NCBI GenBank assembly: GCA_965226185.1
Contig: CBDDCT010000007.1
Coordinates: 2,046,001 to 2,110,000, forward strand
DNA: 64,000 nucleotides
Direction: 5' to 3'
Origin: CBDCYS01 sp965226185
GTDB taxonomy: Bacteria; Acidobacteriota; Terriglobia; Bryobacterales; UBA6623
Shown: in pieces, positions 55,786 to 64,000 of the stretch
Position numbering within the stretch: the stretch's first letter is position 1
Layout of the letters: every line of letters begins with the position of its first letter
Made by a program: the position numbers and the translations under genes
The notes under the pieces: model-generated
The model's database searches: none
Told to the model about the DNA's origin: nothing
The model's input: only the letters and a program-made list of their open reading frames with translations

Positions 55786-58700
55786 CTAAGCCAATCGCTG
55801 CCCTCCGCGCGGCCGAATCAATTGCTCGAAGAGAACTGGGGCGAGCACAAGGTTCAGGACGGTGGAAGTGAAGAGTCCGCCTACGATGACTACGGCCATC
55901 GGGTGCTCGATTTCGTAGCCGGGTTGATTTCCCGCCACGATGATCGGAAGCAACGCGAGTGTGGTCGTGAGCGCGGTCATCAGAATGGGCGCCAGACGTT
56001 CTTCCGAACCTCGTAAGATCAACTCGCGGCTGAACGGGACGCCCTCTTCTTGCTCCAGATGGCGATAGTGGCTGACCAACATGATCCCGTTGCGAGCCGC
56101 AATTCCAATCACCGTCACGAAGCCGACCAGTGATCCCAGTGACAACACGCCTCCGCTCAGAAACGCAATCCATACGGCACCCACTAGTGCAAACGGGAGA
56201 CTCAGGGTGAGCAGCAGGGCGATGCGCGTCGACTGGAAGTCCGAATAGAGGATCAGCACAATGCCAAGCAGGCTGAGTCCGGACAACGTGTAGAGCCGGT
56301 TCCGCGCCTCCTGGCGAGCGGCGTACTCGCCGAGGATCTCCGGGTGATAGCCGCGGTCATAGTCCACGGCGAGCACTGCCGTTTCGATGTCACGCGCTAC
56401 AGCGCCGAGATCGCGGCCGCGGACGTTGCAACTGATGTCGATCTTGCGGGAACCGTTTTCGCGGCTGATCTCGTTCGGCGTCGGTGCGATGCGGATCTCC
56501 GCCACGTCTCGCAACGGGATGTTTGCGCCGGAGGGCGTGGCCAGTCGCAACTGCTGCAAGGACCGAACATCACGACGTGCGCCGACCTGGCCCCACACCG
56601 TCACATCGAAGATTTTCTGCTCGTCATAGATCTCGCCGACCTTGAGCCCCTGGATGACCGTGGCGACGCTGGTACGGATTTGCCCTGAACTAAGCCCGAA
56701 TCGGCGCGCGGCGTCCTGGCGCACCTCAACCTCGATGTGAGGGATCAGCGTCTGCTGTTCGACCTGAAGGTCGGCGATTCCGTCAACGCCCTCGATCGCG
56801 CGGGCGACATCCTGGGCTTTCGAGCGGAGCACGTCCAGCTCATCTCCGTAGAGACGCACGACGATCGAGCCGCTGCCGCCCGTCAGCACCTCCTTGATGC
56901 GTTCCTTGAGATAGGTGAGCACGTCGCTATAAAGACCCGGGTAGCCGTCGACGACTTCCTGGATCTTCGCCACTGTTTCTTTGTAGGCGACTGATGGATC
57001 AAGACTGATCCATAGCTCGGTGAAGTTTGGGCCGACGACTTCGTCGGCGACCTCGGCGCGTCCGATGTGGGCTCCGAAGTTGCGGACGCCCGGAATCGCA
57101 CGCAGTTCCTTGCTGACGCGGATCGTGATGCGGTCCATCGCCTCGATCGAAGTGCCGGGCTTTTCGACCCAGTGCATGAGGAAGTCGTATTCTTGAAAGC
57201 TCGGCAGGAATTCCTCGCCCAAGAAAGGCGCCGCCACGGCCGTCGCCACAAGCAAGATCGCCAGAGCGGCCACGCAGAGGCGAGGCCGGTCGAGAAACGC
57301 CGGCAGAATCGCGCGGTAGGTGCGGCGCAGCGAACGCGTCAGCGCGGGTTCGCTGCGTTTTGCCGGGGCGCCCGGGAGCAGGATCAACGCCAACGCGGGC
57401 GTGACCGTCAGCGCGACGAATAGCGAAGCGGCGACGGCCAAAATGTAGCTGCTCGCCAGCGGCCGGAAGAACGCGCCGGAAAGGCCTTCGAGCAGGAACA
57501 CCGGCACGAAGACGAGCACCACGATCAGGCTGGCGAACACCACCGCGCTGCGAACTTCGAGCGACGCCTTCAGCACGACCTGGAACGCCGATTCCGGACT
57601 GTCCAGCCCGCGGTTGAGACGCAGCCGCCGGTTGATGTTCTCGACGTCAATGATGGCGTCATCGACGACCTCGCCCAGCGCGATCGCCAGTCCGGCAAGC
57701 ACCATGACGTTAATCGTGGCCCCTTGCAGGTAGATGATCACCGCCGCAGTGACGAGCGACAGCGGAATCGCTGTCAGGCTGATCACGGCCGTGCGCCACT
57801 CGAACAGGAACGCAATCAGGACGGCGGCGACGAGCAAACACCCCCACCAAAGAGCCTGCTGCAGATTGTCGAGCGACATCTCGATGAACGTTGCCGGCCG
57901 GAAGATCGTCGAATCGACGGCGACACCGGCCAAGGCGGGCCTCAACGTTTGGAGAGCCGCTTCGACTTCGCGTGTGACATCGAGTGTGTTCCCCGTGGGC
58001 TGCTTTTCAACAATCAGTAGGATGCCCCGACCGTCATTGATGATGGCGTTGCCGATCGGCGGCGGGAAGCCCTCGACGACGTTCGCCACTTTCCCCAACT
58101 CGAGAGGAGCGCCGTTGCGGTATGCGACGGGAACGCGCCGCAAGTCCGAAGCCCCGTCGACCGTTGGCAGGTGCCGCACGGGAAGGCGTTGGTTCGGCGT
58201 ATCGATGAATCCGCCTGCGGCGGGGAGAACCGCTTCTCGCGTCGTTCGAACGACATCATCCAGCGTGACGTTGTGGTCGCGTAGCCGCTCGGGTTCGACC
58301 AGCACCTGAATCTGGCGGTCCCGTTGGCCCCAGATCGCAACATTGGCGACACCAGGCGCCGCCATCAGCCGCGGGCGGATGGTCCAGCGCGCCAGGGTGC
58401 TTAGCTCCACTTGGGTGAGTTCTTCCGAAGACAGGCCGATCTTCAGCACGCGGCTGGTCGCCGACAGCGGCTGCAAAATGATCGGCGTATTGGAAACGGA
58501 CGGCAGTTGGCCCGCGAGCGTTGTCAGCCGTTCCTGAACGAGTTGACGCGCCTGCAGCAAGTCCGTCCCGCGCTCGAAGAACAACACGACGGACGACAGG
58601 CCGAGAACGCTCTTCGAGCGCATGACGTCGACGCCCAAAATCCCGTTCAGTGCGTTCTCAATCGGGACAGTGATGAGGCTTTCAACCTCGGTGGCCGAAA

Positions 58701-58863
58701 GTCCGGGTCCTTCGGTTTGGATCTCGACGCGCGGCGGCGCAAACTCGGGGAAAACGTCAAGCGGCGCCTGCCTGACGGCCCGAATGCCGATGACCATCAG
58801 CAGGATGGACGCCGCGACCACGGCGACCCTCAACCGCAGCGCCGTACGGACCAGCCAGGTCAT
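55786..58863 (-). CDS. Heavy-metal RND efflux pump (CzcA-like)
   Basis: 1025 residues; MTWLVRTALRLRVAVVAAS is chosen over an upstream ATG because it follows directly after the adaptor gene. HME-RND features: QAPLDVFPEFAPPRVEIQTEGPGLSATEVE, the TM4 acidic pair in GEVVDDAIIDVENINRR, and TM6-type ILYSDFQS. It lacks the Met-rich copper path of the pump at 23651, so Co/Zn/Cd or another substrate is more likely. Operon of three genes, 60 kb adaptor and channel upstream. Confidence 0.9.
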   Translation of the reverse strand: MTWLVRTALRLRVAVVAASILLMVIGIRAVRQAPLDVFPEFAPPRVEIQTEGPGLSATEVESLITVPIENALNGILGVDVMRSKSVLGLSSVVLFFERGTDLLQARQLVQERLTTLAGQLPSVSNTPIILQPLSATSRVLKIGLSSEELTQVELSTLARWTIRPRLMAAPGVANVAIWGQRDRQIQVLVEPERLRDHNVTLDDVVRTTREAVLPAAGGFIDTPNQRLPVRHLPTVDGASDLRRVPVAYRNGAPLELGKVANVVEGFPPPIGNAIINDGRGILLIVEKQPTGNTLDVTREVEAALQTLRPALAGVAVDSTIFRPATFIEMSLDNLQQALWWGCLLVAAVLIAFLFEWRTAVISLTAIPLSLVTAAVIIYLQGATINVMVLAGLAIALGEVVDDAIIDVENINRRLRLNRGLDSPESAFQVVLKASLEVRSAVVFASLIVVLVFVPVFLLEGLSGAFFRPLASSYILAVAASLFVALTVTPALALILLPGAPAKRSEPALTRSLRRTYRAILPAFLDRPRLCVAALAILLVATAVAAPFLGEEFLPSFQEYDFLMHWVEKPGTSIEAMDRITIRVSKELRAIPGVRNFGAHIGRAEVADEVVGPNFTELWISLDPSVAYKETVAKIQEVVDGYPGLYSDVLTYLKERIKEVLTGGSGSIVVRLYGDELDVLRSKAQDVARAIEGVDGIADLQVEQQTLIPHIEVEVRQDAARRFGLSSGQIRTSVATVIQGLKVGEIYDEQKIFDVTVWGQVGARRDVRSLQQLRLATPSGANIPLRDVAEIRIAPTPNEISRENGSRKIDISCNVRGRDLGAVARDIETAVLAVDYDRGYHPEILGEYAARQEARNRLYTLSGLSLLGIVLILYSDFQSTRIALLLTLSLPFALVGAVWIAFLSGGVLSLGSLVGFVTVIGIAARNGIMLVSHYRHLEQEEGVPFSRELILRGSEERLAPILMTALTTTLALLPIIVAGNQPGYEIEHPMAVVIVGGLFTSTVLNLVLAPVLFEQLIRPRGGQRLA

Positions 58864-58864
58864 C

Positions 58865-60058
58865 CTACTTGCCGCCTCCGAATTCCGTGCCGAACAACTC
58901 GGCCGCCCCGGCAGTGACGACCTCGGTTCCTGCCGGAGGCCCCGCGACAAGGCAAGCCGCGTCGCCAACGACTCGCTCAATCGAGATGCGTCGGCGTGCG
59001 AATACCAAGGGCTCGATTTGCTCGTAGACCCAGGCACCACCGTTTATGTCGTAGAGAACCGATTCCCAGGGCACCTGCAGGCACTCATCCTTCGATCGGG
59101 TTGGAATGGAGACTCCGAGGCGCTCGCCGGGACGTAAGGTCAGGCTCGCATTCCGCAGAACGTAGAACAGGTCGCTGGTCGAAGCGAGCGGGTCGGCCGA
59201 AGGCGGGGCCGTAGCCGGCTGAGCCGCGCGTCCGCGATCCGAGGCGGGAGCGTTGAGGGGCTTGACACGAGCGGCGGCACTGCGGTCGAGATTCGCAACG
59301 TCGCCGGAGTAGACGGGCGCGCGAACCCATACCGGATCGAGCCGGGCGATCTGAAACAGGGGTGATCCGGCGGGGACCATCTGGCCGGGCGCTGCCATGA
59401 CCCGCTGCAGTACTCCGCTCTCTGGCGACACAACTTGGACCTGGACGTCAGCCTCAAGCGGCGCGGTTTCGATCTGGTCAAGCCTCGCTTGCGCCGCCTC
59501 GACGGCCGTGAGAGCGATGCGCCCGGCTTCTTCCGCATCTTGAAGGGCGCGCTCGCTGCCGACTTTATCGGAAAGCATCCGTCTGGCGCGCGAGGTTCGC
59601 TTTTTCGCGGCCTCCAGCCTCGTCTGGGCCGCCTGTAGCTCGGCTTTCGCGTTTACCTTGAGGTCACGCGGCACTGTCAGCAGAGGCTTGATCGCAAACA
59701 GCGGCTGTCCGTTTTGAACTTGCTCTCCCGGCTGCGGCAGCGGACCTTTCACCAGCAGCATGCCCGAGACCGGTGCTGACACGACAAAGAGTTGATTCGG
59801 GGGCACGACCACCTCGCCCGCCACGTCGTAGAACGACGGCGCCGAACCGGTCGTCACGGTCTCCGTCTCGATACCGAGCCGCTCGGCCGCCTTCGCCGTC
59901 AGCGTCACACGCACGAGGTCCGCTTCGCCCGCCGTGTGGCTTTCTACCTTGGCCGGAGCAACCTTTGGGGCGACCGCTCCCACCTCGGAATCGCCGCATC
60001 CCGCCGCACAACAAAGCAATACCCCGCCTGCAAGCGAGCGTAGTCTCAACGAAATCAA
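58865..60058 (-). CDS. RND efflux periplasmic adaptor lipoprotein (CzcB-like)
   Basis: 397 residues. A lipobox follows LAGGVLLCCAAGC, then VTLTAKAAERLGIETETV, a hairpin region (NAKAELQAAQTRLEAAKKR) and barrel PESGVLQRVMAAPGQMVPAGSPLFQIARLDPVWV. It joins the pump to the outer-membrane channel. The ATG overlaps nothing upstream, and 1 nt separates its stop from the pump's start. Confidence 0.9.
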   Translation of the reverse strand: MISLRLRSLAGGVLLCCAAGCGDSEVGAVAPKVAPAKVESHTAGEADLVRVTLTAKAAERLGIETETVTTGSAPSFYDVAGEVVVPPNQLFVVSAPVSGMLLVKGPLPQPGEQVQNGQPLFAIKPLLTVPRDLKVNAKAELQAAQTRLEAAKKRTSRARRMLSDKVGSERALQDAEEAGRIALTAVEAAQARLDQIETAPLEADVQVQVVSPESGVLQRVMAAPGQMVPAGSPLFQIARLDPVWVRAPVYSGDVANLDRSAAARVKPLNAPASDRGRAAQPATAPPSADPLASTSDLFYVLRNASLTLRPGERLGVSIPTRSKDECLQVPWESVLYDINGGAWVYEQIEPLVFARRRISIERVVGDAACLVAGPPAGTEVVTAGAAELFGTEFGGGK

Positions 60059-61371
60059 AGCTTCCTCCCAACGGCGCGATCCAACTCCGCCCGAGCCCGT
60101 GCGACGGCGGCTTCTGCAACCGCTTCGCGCAACCGGAGATCGAGGAGCGGACGCTTGGCACTTTGCAGGTCGAGATAGGCGATGTCTCCAGCTTCGTATG
60201 CCTTCCCCGAAAGGGCGAGTGTCTGCTCCGCGACCGGTATCAATTCACGTCGTAGGCGTTGCAGCGACGCTGCGACCTGCGACAAGCGCGCGGCCGCCGC
60301 TGCCGTCTCCGATTCGACTTGGGCGCGAAGAGCCGCCAATTGCAGGGCCGCTTGCTCTAACTCCGCCTCCGCCCGGGAGATTCGCCCTTGCCCGCGGTTA
60401 AACAGCGGGATCTCCATCGCGAGACCCGGCCCAGTCTTGATGCCGGAGTCGCCGATGCCTTTACTGCTGAGCATCGGGGCCACACGGGCGAACGTCGTCG
60501 ACTTTTGCCAGCCCAACCGCTGTCCGGCACCTTCCACTGCTAGTTCGGCTGCGCGCAGGTCAGGCCGCGAACGTGATGCGATCGCCAAGAGTTCGTCGGC
60601 CGCCGGCTGTGCTCGCGGTGTCGCGTCACTGTCGGCGGGATCGAGCGCTACTGTCGTCGACGGCAGTCCGGCCAGCAGGCGCAATCGTTGCCAAGCGACG
60701 GGACGTTCTTGCTCCAGTTGCACCGCCGTGTCACGAGCCGTCAGCGCCCGAAGACGAGAGAGCTGCAGGTCCAGTTCCCCGATATCTCCAGCGGCCAAGC
60801 GTTTGGCGTCGAGCTCCGCGATCTCCTCGGCGAGGTCCGCCACCCCGGAGGCCCGCTTCGCCTGCGCCTCAAACATGCGGTAGTCCGCATACGCTAGGCG
60901 TGTGTCGCGCACTAGGTCGAGTCCGTTCTGCACAAGTTGCTCAGCGACGCTTTGAAGATTCAGTTCGGCGGCTGCCATTCGCTTCGGTCGCTGCCACAGC
61001 GCTTCGATAGGGGCGATCAGGAGGAACTCGAAAGGCTTAGAGCCAAGCCCCACCAGCATCTGGAAGCTGGGGTTTACCAACAGGCCGGCTTCGAGCAATT
61101 CCGCTTGCGCGAGACCAAGATCGGCAAGCGTCGCCTGCAATGCGGCGTTATTCCAGAGCGCTAGGCTGACCGCTTCCTCTTCGGTGAGGCCGTCGGTCAG
61201 GTCCACGTTCCGCGGAAATCGCCTGGAGGTAACGTCAGGCGACCTCTCACTCGCCAAGCCATGCCCGAGCCGCTCCTCGATGGCTCGGGACACTTCGCCG
61301 CGATCGGCCCCGGCCGCGGCGCCAACAACGAAAACGAAAAGCAGTGCTACTCGCGAAGAAGGATGCTGCAT
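60055..61371 (-). CDS. TolC-family outer-membrane channel (CzcC-like)
   Basis: 438 residues with a signal peptide (about 1-21), then the repeated helical structure (LTEEEAVSLALWNNAALQATLADLGLAQAELLEAGLL) and a second repeat (ASRSRPDLRAAELAVEGAGQRL). Its stop overlaps the adaptor's ATG by 4 nt. First gene of the operon. Confidence 0.88.
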   Translation of the reverse strand: MQHPSSRVALLFVFVVGAAAGADRGEVSRAIEERLGHGLASERSPDVTSRRFPRNVDLTDGLTEEEAVSLALWNNAALQATLADLGLAQAELLEAGLLVNPSFQMLVGLGSKPFEFLLIAPIEALWQRPKRMAAAELNLQSVAEQLVQNGLDLVRDTRLAYADYRMFEAQAKRASGVADLAEEIAELDAKRLAAGDIGELDLQLSRLRALTARDTAVQLEQERPVAWQRLRLLAGLPSTTVALDPADSDATPRAQPAADELLAIASRSRPDLRAAELAVEGAGQRLGWQKSTTFARVAPMLSSKGIGDSGIKTGPGLAMEIPLFNRGQGRISRAEAELEQAALQLAALRAQVESETAAAAARLSQVAASLQRLRRELIPVAEQTLALSGKAYEAGDIAYLDLQSAKRPLLDLRLREAVAEAAVARARAELDRAVGRKL

Positions 61372-61603
61372 GGCGGCTCCGGTGCCCTATTATCCCCGCT
61401 ACCGACTCCTGTAGGACACCCTGGCGTGGATTTCCGGTCGTCCAGTTGCTGAGAGACTTTGGGCCCGGCGTCGAACTTGCCCCATCGTCTAGAGGAGCTA
61501 TGTTCCCGGACACTCGGCGCGACCGGCTCCTCTGGCAAGCGGCTGCGCGCCGAAGGTGGGTGCAATCGTGGCGGACGATACCATTAGGTCATCTAGGTCA
61601 TCA
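61372..61603. promoter_or_regulatory. Upstream region of the second RND operon
   Basis: About 230 bases with the operon promoter and the left approach to repeat F. No binding site was identified. Confidence 0.35.
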
Positions 61604-61761
61604 GTTAGCTGGTGATAACAAGCCTTACCACCAGCTAACCAATCGTAGCACCGCTAAGCCCCTGAGTCGAGTCGGTTTTCACCGGCTCTGGCCGCCTAAG
61701 GAGGTAGTGTCGATGGCCGATTGCTGGTGGTAATGAAATTTCTCAGTAGCTATTCTGTGCT
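61604..61761 (+). repeat. Junction repeat, copy F (diverged)
   Basis: Left part is an 11-bp hairpin GTTAGCTGGTG ... CACCAGCTAAC (61604-61639) with loop ATAACAAGCCTTAC, matching the left edge of copy C (CTGGTGATTACAAGCCTTC). The right part GCTGGTGGTAATGAAATT ... CAGTAGCTATTCTGTGCTGG is a diverged form of the core. Confidence 0.6.
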
Positions 61762-62195
61762 GGATTTTGAGCCTCCCCGAAAACCAGCCCGGCAGAGGTT
61801 CCGCAGATGACCTCCCCAGCCGCTAGGGTTTACAGATGGCGTAGCGGCGGATGGGTTGGATTAGGCCCTACCGAAAACCTCCCTGGAATCCGCCGCCAGC
61901 AACGGGCGAAACAAGGGGCTTAAGTGGAATCTCCAAGGCCTCCCTAAAACGGGTTTTGGCAGGGGGCTCGGCGCTCGACGGCTCTGTGGGTCCCTACCCC
62001 AACCCGCCGAAGTTAGCGAGGAGCTGCATGGAGAGGCTCATCAACGAGTTGCGCTCAAACGAGAGCATTGCTCCGACGAAGTTGGTACCGAGATAGCGCA
62101 AGCTGTCGCAAGCCTTCAAGCTCACCAGGTGGTTCATGTGTGGCTTGAGGCTGGCGGTTACTACCGCTGGACTATTTGGGAACCTGAGTGTTTTT
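61762..62195. other. Gap without a recognisable gene
   Basis: About 430 bases, rich in short CCTCCC-containing phrases. No gene identified. Confidence 0.35.
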
Positions 62196-62501
62196 ATGTC
62201 CGAATCAACGACAGACAACAAGCGGCCTAAGGAAAAAGAAACCGAAAAGGTGCCGGCCAAAAAGGTCGATCCCGAATCGTCTAAAGCCGCTGGCGAGCTC
62301 GCAAAGGCCGAATCGGAGGATAGCAAGAAAAAACCGGCGAAGCTTCTTGAAGCGGCTCCTAAGCGCGAAGAAGAGCCCCCAAAAAGACGGAGGAAAAGTC
62401 AAAACGCCTTCAGACTCGTCCAGCGGTTTCTCATGTGTTGCGTGAAGAAAGCCGGGACCGAAAAACCGAAAAATCTAGGGACCGACCCTCAACCCTTTTG
62501 A
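62196..62501 (+). CDS. Possible Lys-rich protein
   Basis: Frame of 101 codons, MSESTTDNKRPKEKETEKVPAKK..., about 25% Lys and with Glu/Pro repeats, without hydrophobic core. It may be a disordered basic protein or not a gene. The ribosome site is weak; an ATG upstream at 62136 is a less likely start. Confidence 0.3.
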   Translation: MSESTTDNKRPKEKETEKVPAKKVDPESSKAAGELAKAESEDSKKKPAKLLEAAPKREEEPPKRRRKSQNAFRLVQRFLMCCVKKAGTEKPKNLGTDPQPF

Positions 62502-62534
62502 TTTTGAGTAGGCCTGCCGAAACCGTCGCTGCCT

Positions 62535-62786
62535 TCAGCGCACGGAAGAGCAAAGCCACGCAAGGCGCTTGCGTCCCCGCTCCGTGATTTGATAGAGGAG
62601 TCGCCCCTGGGCGTCTCGCGCCCGTTCCAGCAGGCCGAACAGGGCTAAGCGCGCCAGATACGTGTACCCGCGCCTCACCGGTTTGACGTCGGCGAGCCTG
62701 GCCCAGGTTCGCACGTTCATCCAAGTATCGAAATCTGCGAAAACCTGCAGGGCCCGTTTTTTCGCTGCGTTATGTCGAGCTCTCAT
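62535..62786 (-). CDS. Small winged-helix-like protein
   Basis: 83 residues: FADFDTWMNVRTWARLADVKPVRRGYTYLARLALFGLLERARDAQGRLLYQITERGRKRLAWL is a plausible winged helix, with the beta-hairpin RLLYQIT. It could regulate its neighbour at 63070, 280 nt upstream on the same strand. No exact family recognised. Confidence 0.55.
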   Translation of the reverse strand: MRARHNAAKKRALQVFADFDTWMNVRTWARLADVKPVRRGYTYLARLALFGLLERARDAQGRLLYQITERGRKRLAWLCSSVR

Positions 62787-63069
62787 TTCTTTTCATCAGT
62801 TTTGCAAACCGGACTTATTTTTATGGTACAGGATGTGCGTCGAATATGATTTCTTAAGCTTCGTACGTTTTATGTTCCACTCAGAAGAAGACAGCATCAA
62901 CTAGCAGTCCCACACCTATGTCTATGGATGTGCAACAACAACCACCAAGTTCATCCTGGGAGATCTTGATGCCCTGGATGTAGTTTAAAAGGTCTGTGAG
63001 CTTTCCAAGGGCCTACAGTAATGGTCCAGTCAGTAGAAACCCTCGATTGAGTTTGGTCACGAGCGTTGG
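62787..63069. other. AT-richer gap
   Basis: About 280 bases noticeably lower in GC than the surroundings. No gene seen. Confidence 0.35.
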
Positions 63070-63954
63070 TTACCGGCTTGTCCGACCCGGCTCCAGATAC
63101 GTGACCCGCTCTAAAAGTTTTACGGTGTCAAACGCCATCTCTTCAAGTTCGGACTCTGATTTGACGCAAACTATCTTCCCTTCTGCGCTGAGTTCATCCG
63201 CCCGAGTCCGGGCCCGCGAGGAACTGTAGAAGGGGCCTACAGTCGGCTCCCATTGGTCCCCCGTTTTTTCGGAAATGTTCTCACCCAAGTAATAAGCTGG
63301 CAAGTCGTACATCTTGCGATAGTATTCGGCCGTTCGCGTGTCGGGAAGCGACTTCGAGGGAGTTTTGGAGCATCGGTCCAATGAGGTTCTCCAACTGATT
63401 TCAGGTACACCGGCCATAGCATTGGCGATCCGCCTAGGAGGTAGGCGCGCAGCTGCTCTCCACCCCTCCTCGTCCCAATCTCCAGCCAGCGCCGTAATAA
63501 CAGTTTGCTTCAGTGGTTTCCTGACGAAGTTTGGACTGCGAAGAAACTCCAGCAGTGCATCGGTATTCCTGAGCATGCGAGCTTCATAGGGCCGCCGGTA
63601 TTTGATCGGGTTGGCATAGCGCCCCAACACCCGGAGAAGATCCTTTGGGTTGTTCGCCCCCAGAACCGCAGATACAGCCTCCGGCCAAATGCTTTCCAGC
63701 CATAGCACGAACTCGTCGCGATTGTAGAAAAGCTCGGTGTCGCCGATCTTCTTGCGCGTGCCAGGCTTCTTTCTCTGCCCAAGACCGGGTGACTCAAGTG
63801 ATCCGAACGACCATCCTTCCAGATCCTCGACCCGTCTCTCCAGCCCCTCAAGCCTAGTTTCGACACTTTGGAGGATTTGTCGGACAGTCTTCTTGGGAGG
63901 CTTGACATTTTTCTTCGCCGTGAATTCCTTCGCCTTTTGGGCCTCTCTCCGCAT
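63070..63954 (-). CDS. Hypothetical protein with N-terminal coiled coil
   Basis: 294 residues, not recognised. Basic N-terminus (KEFTAKKNVKPPKKTVRQILQS), a coiled-coil (VETRLEGLERRVEDLEGW, about 31-48), then a globular helical part: ELFYNRDEFVLWLESIWPE, PKDLLRVLGRYANP, LAGDWDEEGWRAAARLPPRRIANAMAGVPEISWRTS. The pattern looks like a nucleic-acid-binding accessory protein of a mobile element. The start has a weak AAAGGAG upstream (63962-63968 complement). Confidence 0.6.
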   Translation of the reverse strand: MRREAQKAKEFTAKKNVKPPKKTVRQILQSVETRLEGLERRVEDLEGWSFGSLESPGLGQRKKPGTRKKIGDTELFYNRDEFVLWLESIWPEAVSAVLGANNPKDLLRVLGRYANPIKYRRPYEARMLRNTDALLEFLRSPNFVRKPLKQTVITALAGDWDEEGWRAAARLPPRRIANAMAGVPEISWRTSLDRCSKTPSKSLPDTRTAEYYRKMYDLPAYYLGENISEKTGDQWEPTVGPFYSSSRARTRADELSAEGKIVCVKSESELEEMAFDTVKLLERVTYLEPGRTSR

Positions 63955-64000
63955 ATTGAAACTCCTTTCTTTAAGCTCTCCGTGAGTTGATCCTGGAGCT

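Noticed and set aside
1..64000. CRISPR array, rRNA or tRNA genes
   Set aside because: No regularly spaced short repeats and no rRNA/tRNA signatures were noticed on either strand; a tRNA scan was not possible.

Overview
The window is about 60% GC and looks like a chromosome segment of a soil or sediment bacterium, most probably an Acidobacteriota member of the Bryobacterales/Solibacter type. That is an inference from gene content: a planctomycete/Solibacter-style pair (cytochrome-DUF1549-LamG-DUF1553 protein and Tat-exported DUF1501 protein), a form II Cox-like molybdenum hydroxylase, a PQQ dehydrogenase and many insertion sequences. I saw no rRNA, tRNA or CRISPR array.

Region 1 (1-22.2 kb) is mostly ordinary metabolic sequence. 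It holds a Wza-like export protein, a lipoprotein, an APC permease divergent from a SIS-domain sugar isomerase, a 49-residue membrane protein, coxS-L-M-G with a DapA-like lyase upstream, the DUF1549/DUF1553 protein, sixA, an ABC ATPase, hicBA, the DUF1501 protein, two decayed genes in its operon (the second, a thuA-like gene, ends beside a solitary IS3-type terminal repeat) and a PQQ-cytochrome alcohol dehydrogenase.

Region 2 (22.4-30.2 kb, minus strand) is a Cus-type metal efflux operon read in the order Cys-rich exported protein, CusC, CusB, CusA, unknown exported protein, DUF3347 lipoprotein. CusB carries a tandem duplication of its metal-binding module.

Region 3 (30.3-64 kb) is a mosaic. 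It opens with a tyrosine recombinase whose reading frame runs into a complete homocysteine S-methyltransferase. Five copies (A, B, C/D, E, F) of a non-coding repeat with the core GGTTACGCGATTAATCAA / CAGTTATCGGCCCAC / TAGTTCGTTTCGGGGGACTT, all in one orientation, follow. Every gene block to the right of a copy is transcribed toward that copy: a Myb/HTH-zinc protein, a kinase-TPR fusion, a surface-polysaccharide operon, a second metal-efflux RND operon, and an HTH/unknown pair. Copy C/D is broken by two IS1380 elements (target duplications TACAA and TCAAG) and by a 469-nt ORF-less group II intron; comparison with intact copies fixes the intron ends. A and D abut truncated genes (HU-like and sulfotransferase), so the repeats mark junctions of foreign blocks.

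The polysaccharide operon (53.8-41.0 kb, minus) has two GT4 glycosyltransferases (the first beheaded by an IS1380), an MsbA-type ABC exporter, two APH-fold kinases (one with a nonsense codon), a radical SAM enzyme inserted between 270-bp direct repeats, an AMIN-DUF5666-beta-barrel export protein split by an IS630 element (precise excision restores 964 codons), and a broken sulfotransferase. The pathway therefore looks recently active but is now decaying.
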